Both the position numbers and the translations under genes were made by a program. Shown here piece after piece: positions 12,953 to 24,417 of a stretch of DNA of 64,000 nucleotides (its first letter is position 1; each line of letters begins with the position of its first letter). Origin of the DNA: Pseudopithomyces maydicus (taxonomy: Eukaryota; Ascomycota; Dothideomycetes; Pleosporales; Didymosphaeriaceae). The notes beneath the pieces are model-generated. The model had not been told where the DNA came from and ran no database searches. It saw only the letters and a program-made list of their open reading frames with translations. Where the stretch lies: contig JANTUC010000018.1 in the NCBI GenBank assembly GCA_026873275.1, positions 826,001-890,000 on the forward strand, written 5' to 3'.

Positions 12953-13372
12953 ATGCCGGCCATACGGGGAGAAAAGTCCAAGAAGAAGACGCGCCGCCAC
13001 ACGCGCGATCTCGACCAGATCCACGCCGACCTGCGCGACGAAAAGCATCTCTCCCAATTCAAGGACGCAAAGGCCACCGAGGATCTGCCAGGCCTCGGCA
13101 ACTGGTACTGCAAAGAATGTGCAAAGTGGTTTGAGAGCGAGGCCAACTTCGAAGCACACCACAAGGGGAAGGTGCACAAGCGAAGGTGAGGAGCCATTGA
13201 AGCCCGCCCGACGGTGTGAGGAAATCGCCACTGACCATGTACCAGAGTCAAGCAGCTGCGCGACGAGCCCTACTCGCAGAAAGAGGCAGAGGCCGCTGCA
13301 GGACTCGGCACCGACAACGGAAAGCGTACCACGACGCTGATGGAGGTGGACAACGCCGCCGTCGCGGCATAG
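12953..13372 (+). CDS. BUD20: C2H2 zinc-finger ribosome-export factor, Bud20/ZNF593 family
   Basis: Exons 12953-13185 and 13246-13372 give 119 aa. The intron (60 nt) has GTGAGG and ACCAG borders with a CACTGACC branch site. The N-terminus is basic (MPAIRGEKSKKKTRRHTRD), then DLDQIHADLRD, then a single C2H2 finger in WYCKECAKWFESEANFEAH with the terminal His in KVHKRR. The order and spacing are those of Bud20/ZNF593, which shuttles with pre-60S particles and helps nuclear export. The C-terminus KRTTTLMEVDNAAVAA is also typical. The frame is intact. Confidence 0.93.
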
Positions 13373-13876
13373 AATTCGGGAGAGGAGGGAGAGGAGGATA
13401 AAAACCATAGAGGGCGTCGACGGGCGTGTACGATGAGCATTCATGACTTTGGAGGGAACACCAGCTGCCAGTAGAGGCGCGCTTTGCTTTGGATACTATC
13501 CAAGCGCCAGCAGTGCTGTCTCTGCTGAGGTCTGGTCATTGCATTGCAAGGCGTTCGAAATATGGAATGGGACCACGTAGAGGCTACGCAAAAGTTCAAA
13601 TGATACCCCAGCCGACTATAAAGGCTCAAAAGTGCTAGCATTGCCCTTCTGGTCGAACGGAATGCCTGTGTCGTGAATTAGGTAACCGTGCAAAGTTGGT
13701 GCCTGTGCCTGCCTGATCGCTACCTACGCCAGTCGACCGTGAAGAACTTCACAATCGCCGCGTATAAAGTTTCACCCCGCACCCCTCAGCATGACCCATC
13801 AATAGGACCTTCTTCACATAGAATTTTGTATCGACCAATTTCAACCGGAAGAAAAGCTGTGCAGCAAAAAAAAAAA
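13373..13876. other. Intergenic, BUD20 to MOG1
   Basis: 504 nt between tandem genes. A 13-A run directly abuts the MOG1 ATG, forming an A-rich leader. I see no ORF with family features. Confidence 0.6.
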
Positions 13877-14603
13877 ATGTCTTACAAAGAAGTCGAGCTC
13901 TATGGCGGTGCCATTGCCGTCCATCTGCCTGTCGCTTACGGTGACGTGAGGTTCGCACTATCCTAATCTTCTACTTCTGTTACGGGATTGCTAACCAGGC
14001 GCAGTCAAATTCGAGAGGTGCCCGACCACCAGGAACTATACCTAGATGAAGATGGGTATTCGGGTGTCATCTTCGAAATTCTGGAATATGTAGACAAGCC
14101 GACCGACGCCGAAGCACTGCAGTACCATTTCGCAGATCTTGTAGACGAGACCGGCGACGAGACCAACATGCTGGAGCAGTCGAGCACAACCATGCAGAAG
14201 GTCGCGTAAGTATTCCCTCACCCTTGCCGTTCATCTGCCTATGGGATGCAGATCACATGCCCTTGCATTCACACCTTGGCACCCAACCGTCGCCACCACA
14301 AGTCGCCGTACTAATGATGGCCACAGCAACAAACCGGTTCACACACTCTCATTCATACAAACTCCACCGCCGCCAGATCGGCCACGCAAGACTCCCGACT
14401 TTGTCGCTATTCACCTGCTCTTGCTCCGCCTGAAGGAGCAAGGCACAGACATCATGATCACGATAAATGCCCCGCATTATCCAGGCGAGTATGAGAAGGC
14501 CGAACCAGGAGAAAAGACAGCCTTGATGAAGGAGGGTGACGAGGTCGCGAAGAAGGTGCTAGAGACATTCGATATCAAAGATTGGGGACTCTTCCAGGGG
14601 TGA
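13877..14603 (+). CDS. MOG1: Ran-GTPase release factor Mog1
   Basis: Exons 13877-13950, 14005-14205 and 14327-14603 give 183 aa. The N-terminus MSYKEVELYGGAIAVHLP, then DVSQIREVPDHQELYLDED, is diagnostic for Mog1, as is the late VAIHLLLLRLKEQGTDI. Mog1 binds nuclear Ran and promotes nucleotide release, acting in nuclear import. To join DV to SQIREV the first intron must use the unusual donor GTTCGC, with a GCTAACC branch point and GCGCAG acceptor. The second intron has a standard GTAAGT. The frame is intact. Confidence 0.93.
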
Positions 14604-15021
14604 GCTTAATGCGTCATGCTGAGTTGGATATTTTTGGTTAGGAAAGCGAATTGAATATAAACATATAGAGAGAGAGAGAAAGATCTATCGAGCTAATCCA
14701 TGATGCAAAGCAAAACATCAAACTAGCAATCAAATCAATCATGCGTCGTTGAAAAAGAAGAAGATTTATACTCGCGGATTACCGTAATCTATGTTTTTAC
14801 TCACCCGCACCCGGAAGACATCTTGCATCCTTACCCTGAGCGTGATTGCGGCCTTGAAAAAAGGAAGAAAAGAAAAAAAACTAGAGGCTGATGAAAATCG
14901 GAGGTTGGTTTCGGTGTTCAGGAAAGGGTATCTTTTTATAGCTGTCTGCAAACTAATTACGCAGCTGCTGCCTCCTGTGACTGCTGCATTGCGGATTGTA
15001 TTTGCATGATCTACGATCAAA
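14604..15021. other. Convergent 3' region, MOG1 / YKE2
   Basis: 418 nt between convergent genes, AT-rich, with a (GA)n tract near 14668-14680 and A-runs near 14865-14880. Probably two 3' UTRs; no gene seen. Confidence 0.6.
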
Positions 15022-15539
15022 TCAGCCCAATGATATCATGGTGTGAAATGTGGATGGCCATACATCCATTTTGACTTTCTCGCTCTTGTCCTGGATGTCC
15101 TTGATCTGTTGTTCTATCCGTGAACTGCCCAATAAACACGGTCAGTGCATCGACTTCTCCGATTGTATAGTATGTGCACGCACATCTCCTTGTTGATGAA
15201 CTCTAGACGTCCATTGACCGACATCACGGCTTCGGTCTTATCCTGCTTCAGGAGCACCGGCCCAATCTGTTTGTAGATGTTTGCATCGTCGTCGAGGATG
15301 TCGAATTCCTGCGGTGCTTTCAGTATCATTTCACCTCATTGGCGATTCCGCCGCGGACCTTTTTGACCGTCGCGTTCTCCTGCTGCTGCGACTCGAGCTT
15401 CTGGCGTGCGTCGACGGCGGTGGAAAGCTCTGAAGTGAATTAGCAATGCGTCTCGTGATTTTCCAAAGAACAGCGTACCGCCCTGGAGCTTCTGGTAGCC
15501 CTCGGAGAACTCCTGCAGCTTTTTCTGCACGTCACTCAT
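15022..15539 (-). CDS. YKE2: Prefoldin subunit 6
   Basis: Four exons (15539-15479, 15429-15359, 15308-15184, 15124-15022) give 119 aa, the usual size for this beta-type prefoldin. The N-terminal coil MSDVQKKLQEFSEGYQKLQ, the conserved ILDDDANIYKQIGPVLLKQD and the C-terminal coil ISRIEQQIKDIQ are typical. Prefoldin hands nascent actin and tubulin to the CCT chaperonin. The second intron is placed at GTCCGC (50 nt) because this joins NATVKK to EFDILDDDAN exactly as in relatives; the later GT at GTGAAA would leave a 26-nt intron and an insertion. The frame is intact. Confidence 0.92.
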
Positions 15540-15943
15540 GGTTGGCAACGCTGGTTGAAGACGAAGAAGGGTTTGGAAGCACGGCGGTCGCGTGGGGTGG
15601 AAATGTTCCGATTGATACGGAACTAGCGCGAATGCGGGGTGACGATGGATCTTGCCTGGCCTAGCAACACCCTCTCTCAGGTGTGTGAGCGCCCTCACCC
15701 GCCTCAAACCACGCCCACCCGCCCACACGTCTCGACGTACCCACCAGCCGTGCTTGCCCCGTGCTTTGCATCTCTACTCCCTGCAGCAGACGAACCGATC
15801 ACAAAGTGTCCACCAGACTGCACAGTCCGCCGTGCTCTGCCCCGCGTATTCACAGCCAACCTCGTTGTTTTGCCCCAGAAAAAGCACCTCAGAGGCCAAG
15901 ACCAACCCTGATTGGAATATATTGTCAAACACTGTGAAACACC
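15540..15943. other. Divergent promoter region, YKE2 / VPS4
   Basis: 404 nt shared by divergent YKE2 and VPS4. C-rich pyrimidine tracts lie on the VPS4 side. No gene seen. Confidence 0.6.
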
Positions 15944-17615
15944 ATGAGCAACGCGGACTTCCTGGGCCGTGCCATTGAGTCGGTCAAGAAGGCAATCGAG
16001 ACAGACACGGCAGGCGACTATGAGAAGGCATACCAGCAGTACTACAGCGCCCGTGAGCCTCCAAGTCATGCCTCAGGACGACATAGAGACACTGACAAAT
16101 TATAGTTGAGCTGTTCATGCTGGCTCTGAAATGTACGCACGCCCATTGCCGGAGGCGCCGATCATGCGCACCGCTTCACCGCTCTTGCTGACCGCACATA
16201 GGGGAGAAGAACCAGAAATCAAAGGACATGATACGGGGAAAGGTGGCTGAGTACATGGAGCGTGCCGAGAAGCTCAAGACACATTTGAACCAGAACGACG
16301 ACGCAAATCGCAAGAAACCTTCAGCCATGGGCGCGAATGGCAAGGCAGCAGGAGGGAGTGGCAAAGGCGGCAAGTACGTACTGCAACTATTGGGTCCCCA
16401 ATCTGTTCAATATTAAAGCCTAAAGTAGGGAGGATGACGAAGAACAAGACGCCGACTCGAAGAAGCTTCGCGGTGCTCTTGCTGGCGCCATCCTCACCGA
16501 GAAGCCCAACATCCGGTGGGAGGATGTTGCAGGCCTAGAGGGAGCAAAGGAGTCTCTGAAAGAGGCTGTCATATTACCGATCAAGTTCCCACACCTGTTC
16601 ACCGGCAAGCGACAACCCTGGAAAGGAATATTACTCTACGGGCCGCCTGGAACAGGTAAGAGTTACCTGGCCAAGGCCGTTGCGACAGAAGCGAACAGCA
16701 CTTTCTTTAGCGTATCAAGTTCCGACTTGGTGAGCAAATGGATGGGAGAGTCAGAACGGTATACTTTTCTCTTTCCACTATGGATAGTCAACAACTGATC
16801 GATTATAGATTGGTGAAGCAGCTCTTCAACATGGCCCGTGAAAACAAGCCATCTATCATATTCATCGATGAAATCGACGCTCTTTGTGGTCCACGCGGGG
16901 AAGGCGAATCCGAAGCATCGCGACGCATCAAAACCGAACTTCTCGTCCAGATGGACGGTGTAGGCAAGGACTCTCGGGGAGTCCTCATTCTTGGCGCAAC
17001 GAACATCCCCTGGCAACTCGACGCCGCCATTCGTCGTCGTTTCCAGCGTAGAGTGCACATCAGCTTGCCCGACCTTCCCGCACGTATGAAGATGTTTGAA
17101 CTTGCGGTTGGAACCACACCATGCGAGCTTAACCAAGCAGACTATAGGAAGTTGGGTGAACTGAGCGAGGGATACTCGGGCAGTGACATTAGTATTGCTG
17201 TGCAGGACGCTCTCATGCAGCCAGTACGGCTGATCCAAACGGCGACACATTACAAGCCCGTATGTACCTTTTCCCATTTTCAATCATTCCGAAACCCCTA
17301 ATACACTAATTCTTGTACTATCCCTACTGGAACGATTGGGACGGAACAAACGAGCAAAATCTCAGTCAACGGTTGCTGATACTCCGACAGGCTGGCGTTG
17401 TGGACGGTCTTCAGCAATGGACGCCTTGCTCACCGGGAGATCCCGAGGCAAAAGAAATGTCGTGGACCGATCTTGATGGCGCTCAACTAGCTGAGCCACC
17501 CCTACGCGTTAAGGACTTCGTCAAGGCTATCAAGGCGTCTAGGCCCACTGTCAGCAAGGAAGATCTGAACCGGAGTTCAGAGTGGACAAAAGAGTTCGGT
17601 AGTGAGGGAGCCTAG
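15944..17615 (+). CDS. VPS4: AAA ATPase Vps4 (ESCRT disassembly)
   Basis: Six exons (15944-16052, 16106-16132, 16202-16373, 16429-16758, 16809-17259, 17391-17615) give 437 aa. The N-terminal MIT domain (AIESVKKAIETDTAGDYEKA ... ALKWEKNQKSK) is followed by a linker and the AAA domain: Walker A GPPGTGKS near residue 173, Walker B IIFIDEID near 230, arginine fingers in AAIRRRFQRR. The C-terminus has the beta-domain VDGLQQWTPCSPGDP and the helix KEFGSEGA. Vps4 dismantles ESCRT-III at endosomes. Exon 2 is only 27 nt. The last intron (131 nt) is long for this gene, but its acceptor restores the conserved VVDGLQQ. The frame is intact. Confidence 0.97.
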
Positions 17616-18126
17616 AGCCATTGGAAGCCACTTCCACCCCTTCTACCTATCGGCCTCGTGGGTTCGGTGTGCATAATGGCCGACCGATTGTACGTTGTTT
17701 TTGGTCAGACTCTGACGCTTTCGATTTGATCTGTGACTTCTTTTGGCGTATATGAGGTCTTGTGTTTGAGGCATAGCGCGTTTCGCGGCGGGAACTACCC
17801 GGCGTTCGAGGCTCTCTGAAGAAAGATGAAATCATAAACGTATACCTCCTAAAATACATGTTGGGCAATTGAGACAACCACGCAGAACATCACGTTTGTC
17901 AATTCAACCATGCCATCCATTCCAGTCTATCTATCATGCTACATCAAAGGGGGCCGGGTAAAAAAGAGGGGGAATCTGTGGAGAACAAATGAAAATCCAA
18001 GACCGTGCAGTCGCACGCAAAACACCAGATGAAGCCTATCCATTATCCTTGGAAGTGGTCTAACCTAACCCCACTGTGGTGCCCCACAACCTTTCCATCG
18101 AGGCACTTGATCGAGGCACTCCACAC
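17616..18126. other. Convergent 3' region, VPS4 / KAP123
   Basis: 511 nt between convergent genes. No ORF with recognisable protein; likely two 3' UTRs. Confidence 0.6.
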
Positions 18127-21100
18127 CTAACCAAAGTACACTTGCACGGTGCGCTGTTGCTCTGGAGTGAGCGAGCCAGCTACTTCTGCCAAGTTGGTGT
18201 TGGTCGCCTGGACAAGCGCCTTCACAGCAGCGACAACGTGCTGGGCAATCTTGCCCTGCAGAGTCTCGGCCTCAAGGGCTTGGACGACGAAGACGAAGGC
18301 CTTGGCGGGGTTGTTGAGAACGGCGGGATTTTGCCTGCGATGGATGATTAGCACTACGTTGGAGAAGGTCATGGGCACAATGCCTCATGTCGGGGAATAT
18401 AACGGGATAGGGACTCTACGTACTGTTCAATTAGCTGGGTCAAGAAGCCATATGCATGTGGTGCAGCCTCTTCATCATTGATGACAGGCAGGGTATCTAT
18501 CCATGCAGTAGCTACGTCCTGCCAGTTTGGCACCTTGCCCGGGGTGTAGTGCAGGACCTTTGCAATACTGGCAGAGGCGTTCTCAGTAGCGAAAACATCG
18601 TCGTCAGCGCGGGCATTCGGTCGTTGTGTGATCTGGAAAAGCGTCGGCAGACTTGCTACGGCGAAGTCTGACCACGGATCACCCCCACGGTGAGCGGCAA
18701 CACCAATACCATAAGCAGCTGCTTGGCGGTTGGCAGGCACATCATCTTGCATGCCTGCAATCAGCGGCTGCATAATTTGGTCGCGGTAAGTCCACGATTG
18801 GGGGCCGCAGAACTCCAGAACATCATCGAAAATGCAAATTGCCCACTGGCGCTGGGTCGGATCTTGGTTGTTTGCCGAAATTTTGTAGAATTCCATAAGC
18901 TGTTCCCAATGCGGCAGGAAAGTGGCTCCCATGTTTTTGAATATTGTGTGGAAGGCCTTGTTCATATCAGAGAGCAGTGTCTGGTCATCTTCAATGGCAT
19001 ACAGCATCTCTTCGCTCATGTCTTCGCCATCTTCAGTTTCAGCCTGTTCGCTGAGGCGCTCCTTGATACGTTCTTGGTAATCTTCCAAAACGCTACGTGC
19101 TGATTTGATAAAGGTATCCATATGCGTGCTGGTCAAGGAGTTCTTTCCAATGCACTCTAGGCACTCGTAGAAACATTGGTACATCTCTGCAAGTGTGTCG
19201 ATGGCCGGCTCGGTGCTAAGCACCTCCAATACACGTTCAACGGTTCGCTCCCACAGCTGACCAAGTTGTGTCGACTCAGGCCCATGTGCCTTCTTGTAGG
19301 CAGTGAGTAGGGCCGGCACGCATTTTGCACATGCAACGCGTACAGGGTCGTGGAAGAAGAAAGCCAGTCCCGGAAGAGCAATCTTGTCCATAATATCATT
19401 GACATAAGGCTCAAAAGCCTCTTCAAGCACCTGCGCATAGATGACAATCAGTTCGGTGGCCATGTGCTTGTCGTCCAGTGTGCTTGTCTTGATACCAAGG
19501 ATCTTGCCCTTGACAGGCACGAGCTCCCAGCCTTCCTCCTCTTGAACCTGTGCAACCTGATCCTCATCATCTAGGAGTTGAATGTCGGCTTTAGCAGAAG
19601 CAAGCTCGGTCAAAGGTGGGATTACTCCAGCCAGGAAGGGGACAAACTCCTTTCCTAATACACGGCACATGCGACCCCAGCAGTGCAACAAATACGATGC
19701 CTGTGGGTCATCCGGTTCTGAAACACTGTTTTGAATACGACCAAGGAGCTGTACCAAAGACAATGCATCATTGCCCATGCGCTCTTTACCAACTGCGAGT
19801 GCGATGAGCGTAGCACATTCCATGGCCTTAGCACGAAGTAGTCGGTACTCCTTGGACTGTTCTTCATTAAGGACGTTGAACAGCAAAGGCATCAGAGTAT
19901 CATAGTATTTGGAGAAGGCCTGTTCAGCAGAGTCGGCGACGGTAGCAATAGTTGACAAAGCCTGCTCCTGAACGAATCGCTTCGGGCTCTGAAGTAACAT
20001 CAAGAGGTGACTCAGTAGTTGGTCCAGATACGGTTCTAGAATCTCCTTCTCCGCTTCTTCGCAGAAGTTGACGAGTGCAGCCGCGGCGTGGGCTTGGACG
20101 CGAGGCTCCGAGGATTCGAGGACGGGGATGATATTTGGCAGGACCACTTGGTGATATTTCTCTTGCATGATGCCGGCAAAATCAGTGCTCATTTGGCCGA
20201 CAGCGTTGCATCCTGCCCACCGCACACGGGGTGGGGGTCTCGCAATGCAGGCAGGACAAGCTCAAGAACCTTGTCCAACTCTCCGACCATGAGTTCACGA
20301 CAACCTTCTGAAATGGCTGAAATAGCCATGAGAGCGGCATGACGGTCGCGCCACGCAGACGAAGTCATCATGCGCGGTAGCCAGTTGAAAGTAGGAGGGA
20401 GGATGGCCGAGCCGCCGAGCTTGTTTGCGAGACGATCCATGCATTGTTCGCCAGCGACATGGTTCGAATCACTCTCATCCTGGTCGAGATCTTCTGATTC
20501 GTTCCATTCTTCGGCATCATCGTCGTCAATGCCCACGTCAGTCATCAATGACAGACATTGAGTCACCATGTCGTTTGTGAAATTGGGGTCCTTTTTGCAC
20601 ATTTCCTTTGCGCAGTCTCCGAAAGTTGCCATGAGTTCGAGGGCATTCTGGCGAGGGGTATCTCCGAGGTCCTTGTCCTGGATGACGGATATGCTGAATT
20701 GAACGAGGTTGTTGAACAATGGCTTGAACATCTTAGGTGCAACCTCGGCTAGGTCGATCAAGGAAATCAAAGCCTTGGTGAGCACTTCTCCGTCCTGCGA
20801 CTCCTTGATAGGGGGAGGATGTTCAGGATCTCGGGGATGAGGGTGTAGTACTTAGACTGAGCGTTCTTCTTGATGGAGCGGAAGAAGGATGCGAAAGCCT
20901 CCATGGCAGATATCCGGACCTGTGATTCTGTAAGCACGAAGTAGCACGCGTTGGGTTCAAAGGAAACACACGTTGGTGCTGCTGTCGGAGAAGCCTCCTT
21001 TGAAGGCGGACATGACGACATCCTCGTGCTGCTTCTCGATTATGCCGGGGGTGGTGGAGAAGATTCTGAAGGCGGTCTCGCGCTGGCCGGCATCGTTGGA

Positions 21101-21648
21101 CTGGCTGGACTGGAACAGGGCACCGAGCAGCTCCGGCCATGCCACGCCTGGACGTGTTAGCAAGCGTGGGTCGCGCTGGGGCTGGCGAGGCAGTACCTTC
21201 GTCCGTGTGCTGGCGTGCGAGCTCGGCCACGGCGTCACCAATCTTGCCGCGCACCGAGGTCTCCTGCTCCTTGCCAAGGCATTGCAGCATGCGTGCGCGG
21301 ATGGCTTCGCGCTCGGGCTGGTTGAGGGTCAGGAAGGCGTCGGCAGTCTGTCCATTGGCGCTCTTGCGCGGCTTGGAGGACTGCCGCCTGAAGAGGACGG
21401 CGGCAAATGTGCGAGTCTGGCAGGGCGGTCAGCGCGGGCGGCAGGCCTGAGTTGTGCATGCTCACGGTCGAGTCTGGGGCGAAGTCGATCTGCTCAGAAA
21501 GGCCCATCAGCAGCACATCTGGCCTCTGGGAGAACCATTCGTCGTTCAGCTGCTGCTCGGCAGCCGTCCGCTCCACATTGTCCGGCGACTGGAGGCCCCG
21601 CAGCAGGTTGGTCAGGGCTGCGTGAACGTTCTCTGGGAGCGTCGCCAT
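18127..21648 (-). CDS. KAP123: Importin beta-4 / karyopherin Kap123, two frameshifts
   Basis: Five exons (21648-21466, 21416-21197, 21147-20972, 20919-18424, 18334-18127), corrected to 1094 aa. HEAT repeats fill the protein. Recognisable stretches are TFAAVLFRRQ near the N-terminus, PRQNALELMATFGD, the acidic loop DDDDAEEWNE and VRWAGCNAVGQMSTDF. Kap123 imports ribosomal proteins and histones into the nucleus. Two one-base deletions interrupt the large exon. At 20811-20815 (G5 on +) ILP must continue into PIKESQDGEV. At 20228-20231 (G4 on +) DPHP must continue into RVRWAGC. One added base at each gives 1095 codons exactly. Two such lesions in a gene of this type suggest consensus errors, not decay. 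Confidence 0.93.
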
Positions 21649-22251
21649 GCTTCTGGTCCGTGTCGTCGTCCGTGTGGTAGTCGTGTTTGTCGTCGTGTGG
21701 CCCTCGGCGGCAAGGGAATGGGTAGCGGGGCAGCCTGCGCCGGCGACTCAGGATCTGGCTTTGGCTCTGGGGAGAGCGCGGACTGGTAGGCAAGGCGTGC
21801 AAGAAAAAGGCTATGCTAACGGCAGCTCTGCGAAGCTGTCGGGGCGCGCGGTTCTCGGAGACGCGGCGTGGAAAATTGAAGAGGATAATGTTTTGGACGA
21901 GTGGTGGGGGACTTGCTAGCGTCGCGAGGGCGCGCTGGAAAAATTGTGGGGACCACCGTAACAGTACAGCACAGTGCAGTACCTACGGCATCCAGCACGG
22001 GAGCGGCCAGCACCGCCTCACGTGGGTAAGTGTACTCCAGGGCTGGGCAATGCATTGGGATACACGTGCAGCCCTCCAAGTGCCATGCTCCATATGAGAC
22101 CGTGTGCATGCACCCATCTCTGTCGAGCAGCCGTGCAGGTAGCCGCTCCGTTCTTCGTTGCTGTTACTACTTACGCACCGCCCCAGGAGGCCCACGCACG
22201 CCATAGACCAACAGTTCCAACCCTGCCATTGCACCCTCACTTTGTCGTCTT

Positions 22252-22285
<34 letters not shown>

Positions 22286-22319
22286 CTCGTCTCCTCTGCG
22301 CCCTTAGTCCCGGTGCAAC
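21649..22319. other. Divergent promoter region, KAP123 / oxidoreductase
   Basis: 671 nt between divergent genes. Besides promoter sequence it contains the (GTC)n tract at 22244-22291, described separately. Confidence 0.55.
22244..22291. repeat. Imperfect (GTC)n tract in the oxidoreductase 5' leader
   Basis: An interrupted GTC/GCC trinucleotide run just upstream of the oxidoreductase ATG. It probably lies in the 5' UTR. Confidence 0.7.
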
Positions 22320-23410
22320 ATGACGACAATGCGTGCCTGGCAATATGCAACCCGCAAAAGCCCCTTCGAATCCAACCTCGCACTGAACACCGTACCTCGC
22401 CTTGACCCTCCCCAAACTGCTCGTCCGACAAGGCGCGCAGCATCCTCGTCCGAGTGTGCGTATCCGCACATGACAGTGCAACCAACCATCCAGACCCCCC
22501 GCACTAACACCGCGCCAGCCATGCTACCTCACTCAACCCAGCAGACCACAAAGTGCCTCTCACCCCTATAGTCGGCTACTTCATCAACTCGAAGCCCGCG
22601 ACGCCAGCTCTCGACTATGCCGGTGTCGTTGAGGCTATACCCAAAGGCACGCCTACAGACCTCCAGGTTGGCGACAAAGTCGTCGGCCGTTTGGATTGGC
22701 CCTATCAACACGGCGCGCTCGCAGAGTATACCCTAGGCCAGCCGAATAGTCTTGTCAAGCTCCCAGACAACCTGTCTTTCGCTCAAGGTGCCGCCATTGG
22801 TACCGCTGCCCTGGCTGCTCTCCAGCCTCTCCAACTCGCCAACACCAAGCCGGGCGACAACGTATTCATCAACGGGGGCTCCGGCGGCGTTGGGAGTTTC
22901 ACAGTCCAAATCGCAAAGCTGCTAGGTGCCGCCCATGTCACCGTAACCTGTGGGCCTGACAACATAGATCGCATGAAGTCCCTGGGTGCTGACCAAGTTA
23001 TCAACTACCGTACCGCCAATCTTGTCGATGTCTTGGCGATGAGCGCAAAGGACACTGGCCGTTTCTTCGATGTTGTCATAGAAAACGTAGGCGCGGTTGA
23101 CACAATATATGAGAGCTGCCACCGTTTCGTCAAGCCATCAGGTCACTTCATCCAAGTCGCTGCAACAAATATCCTCTTCACCGCGAAACGTATCGTGCTG
23201 CCAGGATTTCTAGGTGGAGGCAAGAGGAAATACAGCACTTATCTGACCTGGAATGACAAAATTCAACTGCAGAGGATAGTAGAGTGGGCGGGAGAGGGTA
23301 AATTGAAGGTGGAGATAGACTCCGAATTCGAGTTTGAAGATGCCAAAGAAGCGTACAAGAAGTTGAGAGAAGGAAGAGCTCGGGGTAAGATTGTCGTCAA
23401 GGTTTCTTAG
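22320..23410 (+). CDS. MDR-family quinone oxidoreductase / zinc-type alcohol dehydrogenase-like, one frameshift
   Basis: Exons 22320-22455 and 22519-23410, corrected to 342 aa. The GroES-like N-terminus begins MTTMRAWQYATRKSPFE; a second in-frame ATG at MRAWQY is possible. It continues ILVRV|HATSLNPADHKVP across a 63-nt intron, then ALDYAGVVE and VGDKVVGR. The NADPH-binding Rossmann turn is GGSGGVGSFTVQIAK. No catalytic-zinc Cys/His set is visible, so this is a reductase of the quinone/enone type, substrate unknown. At 22410-22413 a C4 run breaks the frame between RLDPP and NCSSDKARSILVRV; one more C restores it and gives whole codons. Confidence 0.83.
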
Positions 23411-24417
23411 CAAGATGCATGCTGGTCTTCAAAAGGCTGATTGCACGAGAAGACATCATTTATCTCTAATGGGGTATGGACTGGACCCTTCACTTCTGCT
23501 TGGAAGATGGGGTACATGTTTGTTCGAATATTTTCATGTGGAGGTCGCGTGCTATACATCAGCAACTCCTGTTTTGTGAAGCCTTTTTTCGGTCCGATCA
23601 CGGGATGTGCACATACTTTGGGAGAAACAGCAAAATTTCGAAATGGTGGAACACACGACGCAACGTGCTCAAGCCTTGCGGAGTCTAGCCTTAATGTGAT
23701 GGGGGTGATCCTCGGCAACGTCCTCTCTCCGCCTTGGCATTCTACGGATCACAACCACATTGACTCCCGACATCACCGCACCGCGCCACCTCCAGGTCGC
23801 CAACTGGTTGATATCCAAGCTGAGATGGTGCCCGTTTAAACTTTGACGACTCTTCCGAGACCCGCGATCGCCGTAATAGCTCAGCCAAGACCGGCCGAAC
23901 AATTTTCTGGAAGACTTTTGCGTAAAATGTGGATCGCGGAAGGTAACGGTCACCTCTTACCTCCGAACTATTACTCACGGAGACCCACTCGGTTCATTTC
24001 AACACCTCCACATGTACTTTTAAGGGTCATTGCAAAGGCGACAAGAAATGGCTACCGTCGGTATACGGTTACACGGGATCAGACGATGTCGTTGCTGGCT
24101 TCGTTCCAACACCCCGCATCATGCACTCCGCATTGGCAATGCCTTACTGTTCACGCAAACAGTAGGTACCAGTAGGGAAAGACTGGGATGATCGTACTTG
24201 ACATGTGGACCGAGCCTCTTGTCACGAGAGGCGAGATCTTCAAGGATGACATAGAAGCTAGTGGAGAGTGCACGGTTGAGGCAAACCCTGAGGAGTTTGA
24301 CGCCGATATAGGAGGCAGTCATGCACGTTGTCTTATATAGAATGCTCTGGTATCGCACGCCTTTGCTAAAACTATTTCCGACCTACTGACTCCAAGGCTC
24401 ATCTCCTTTCAGCCATC
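23411..24417. other. Intergenic, oxidoreductase to permease
   Basis: About 1 kb between tandem genes. Several ORFs of 70-130 codons exist on both strands, but none shows motifs, a splice pattern or biased codon use. I treat it as 3' UTR plus permease promoter. Confidence 0.5.
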
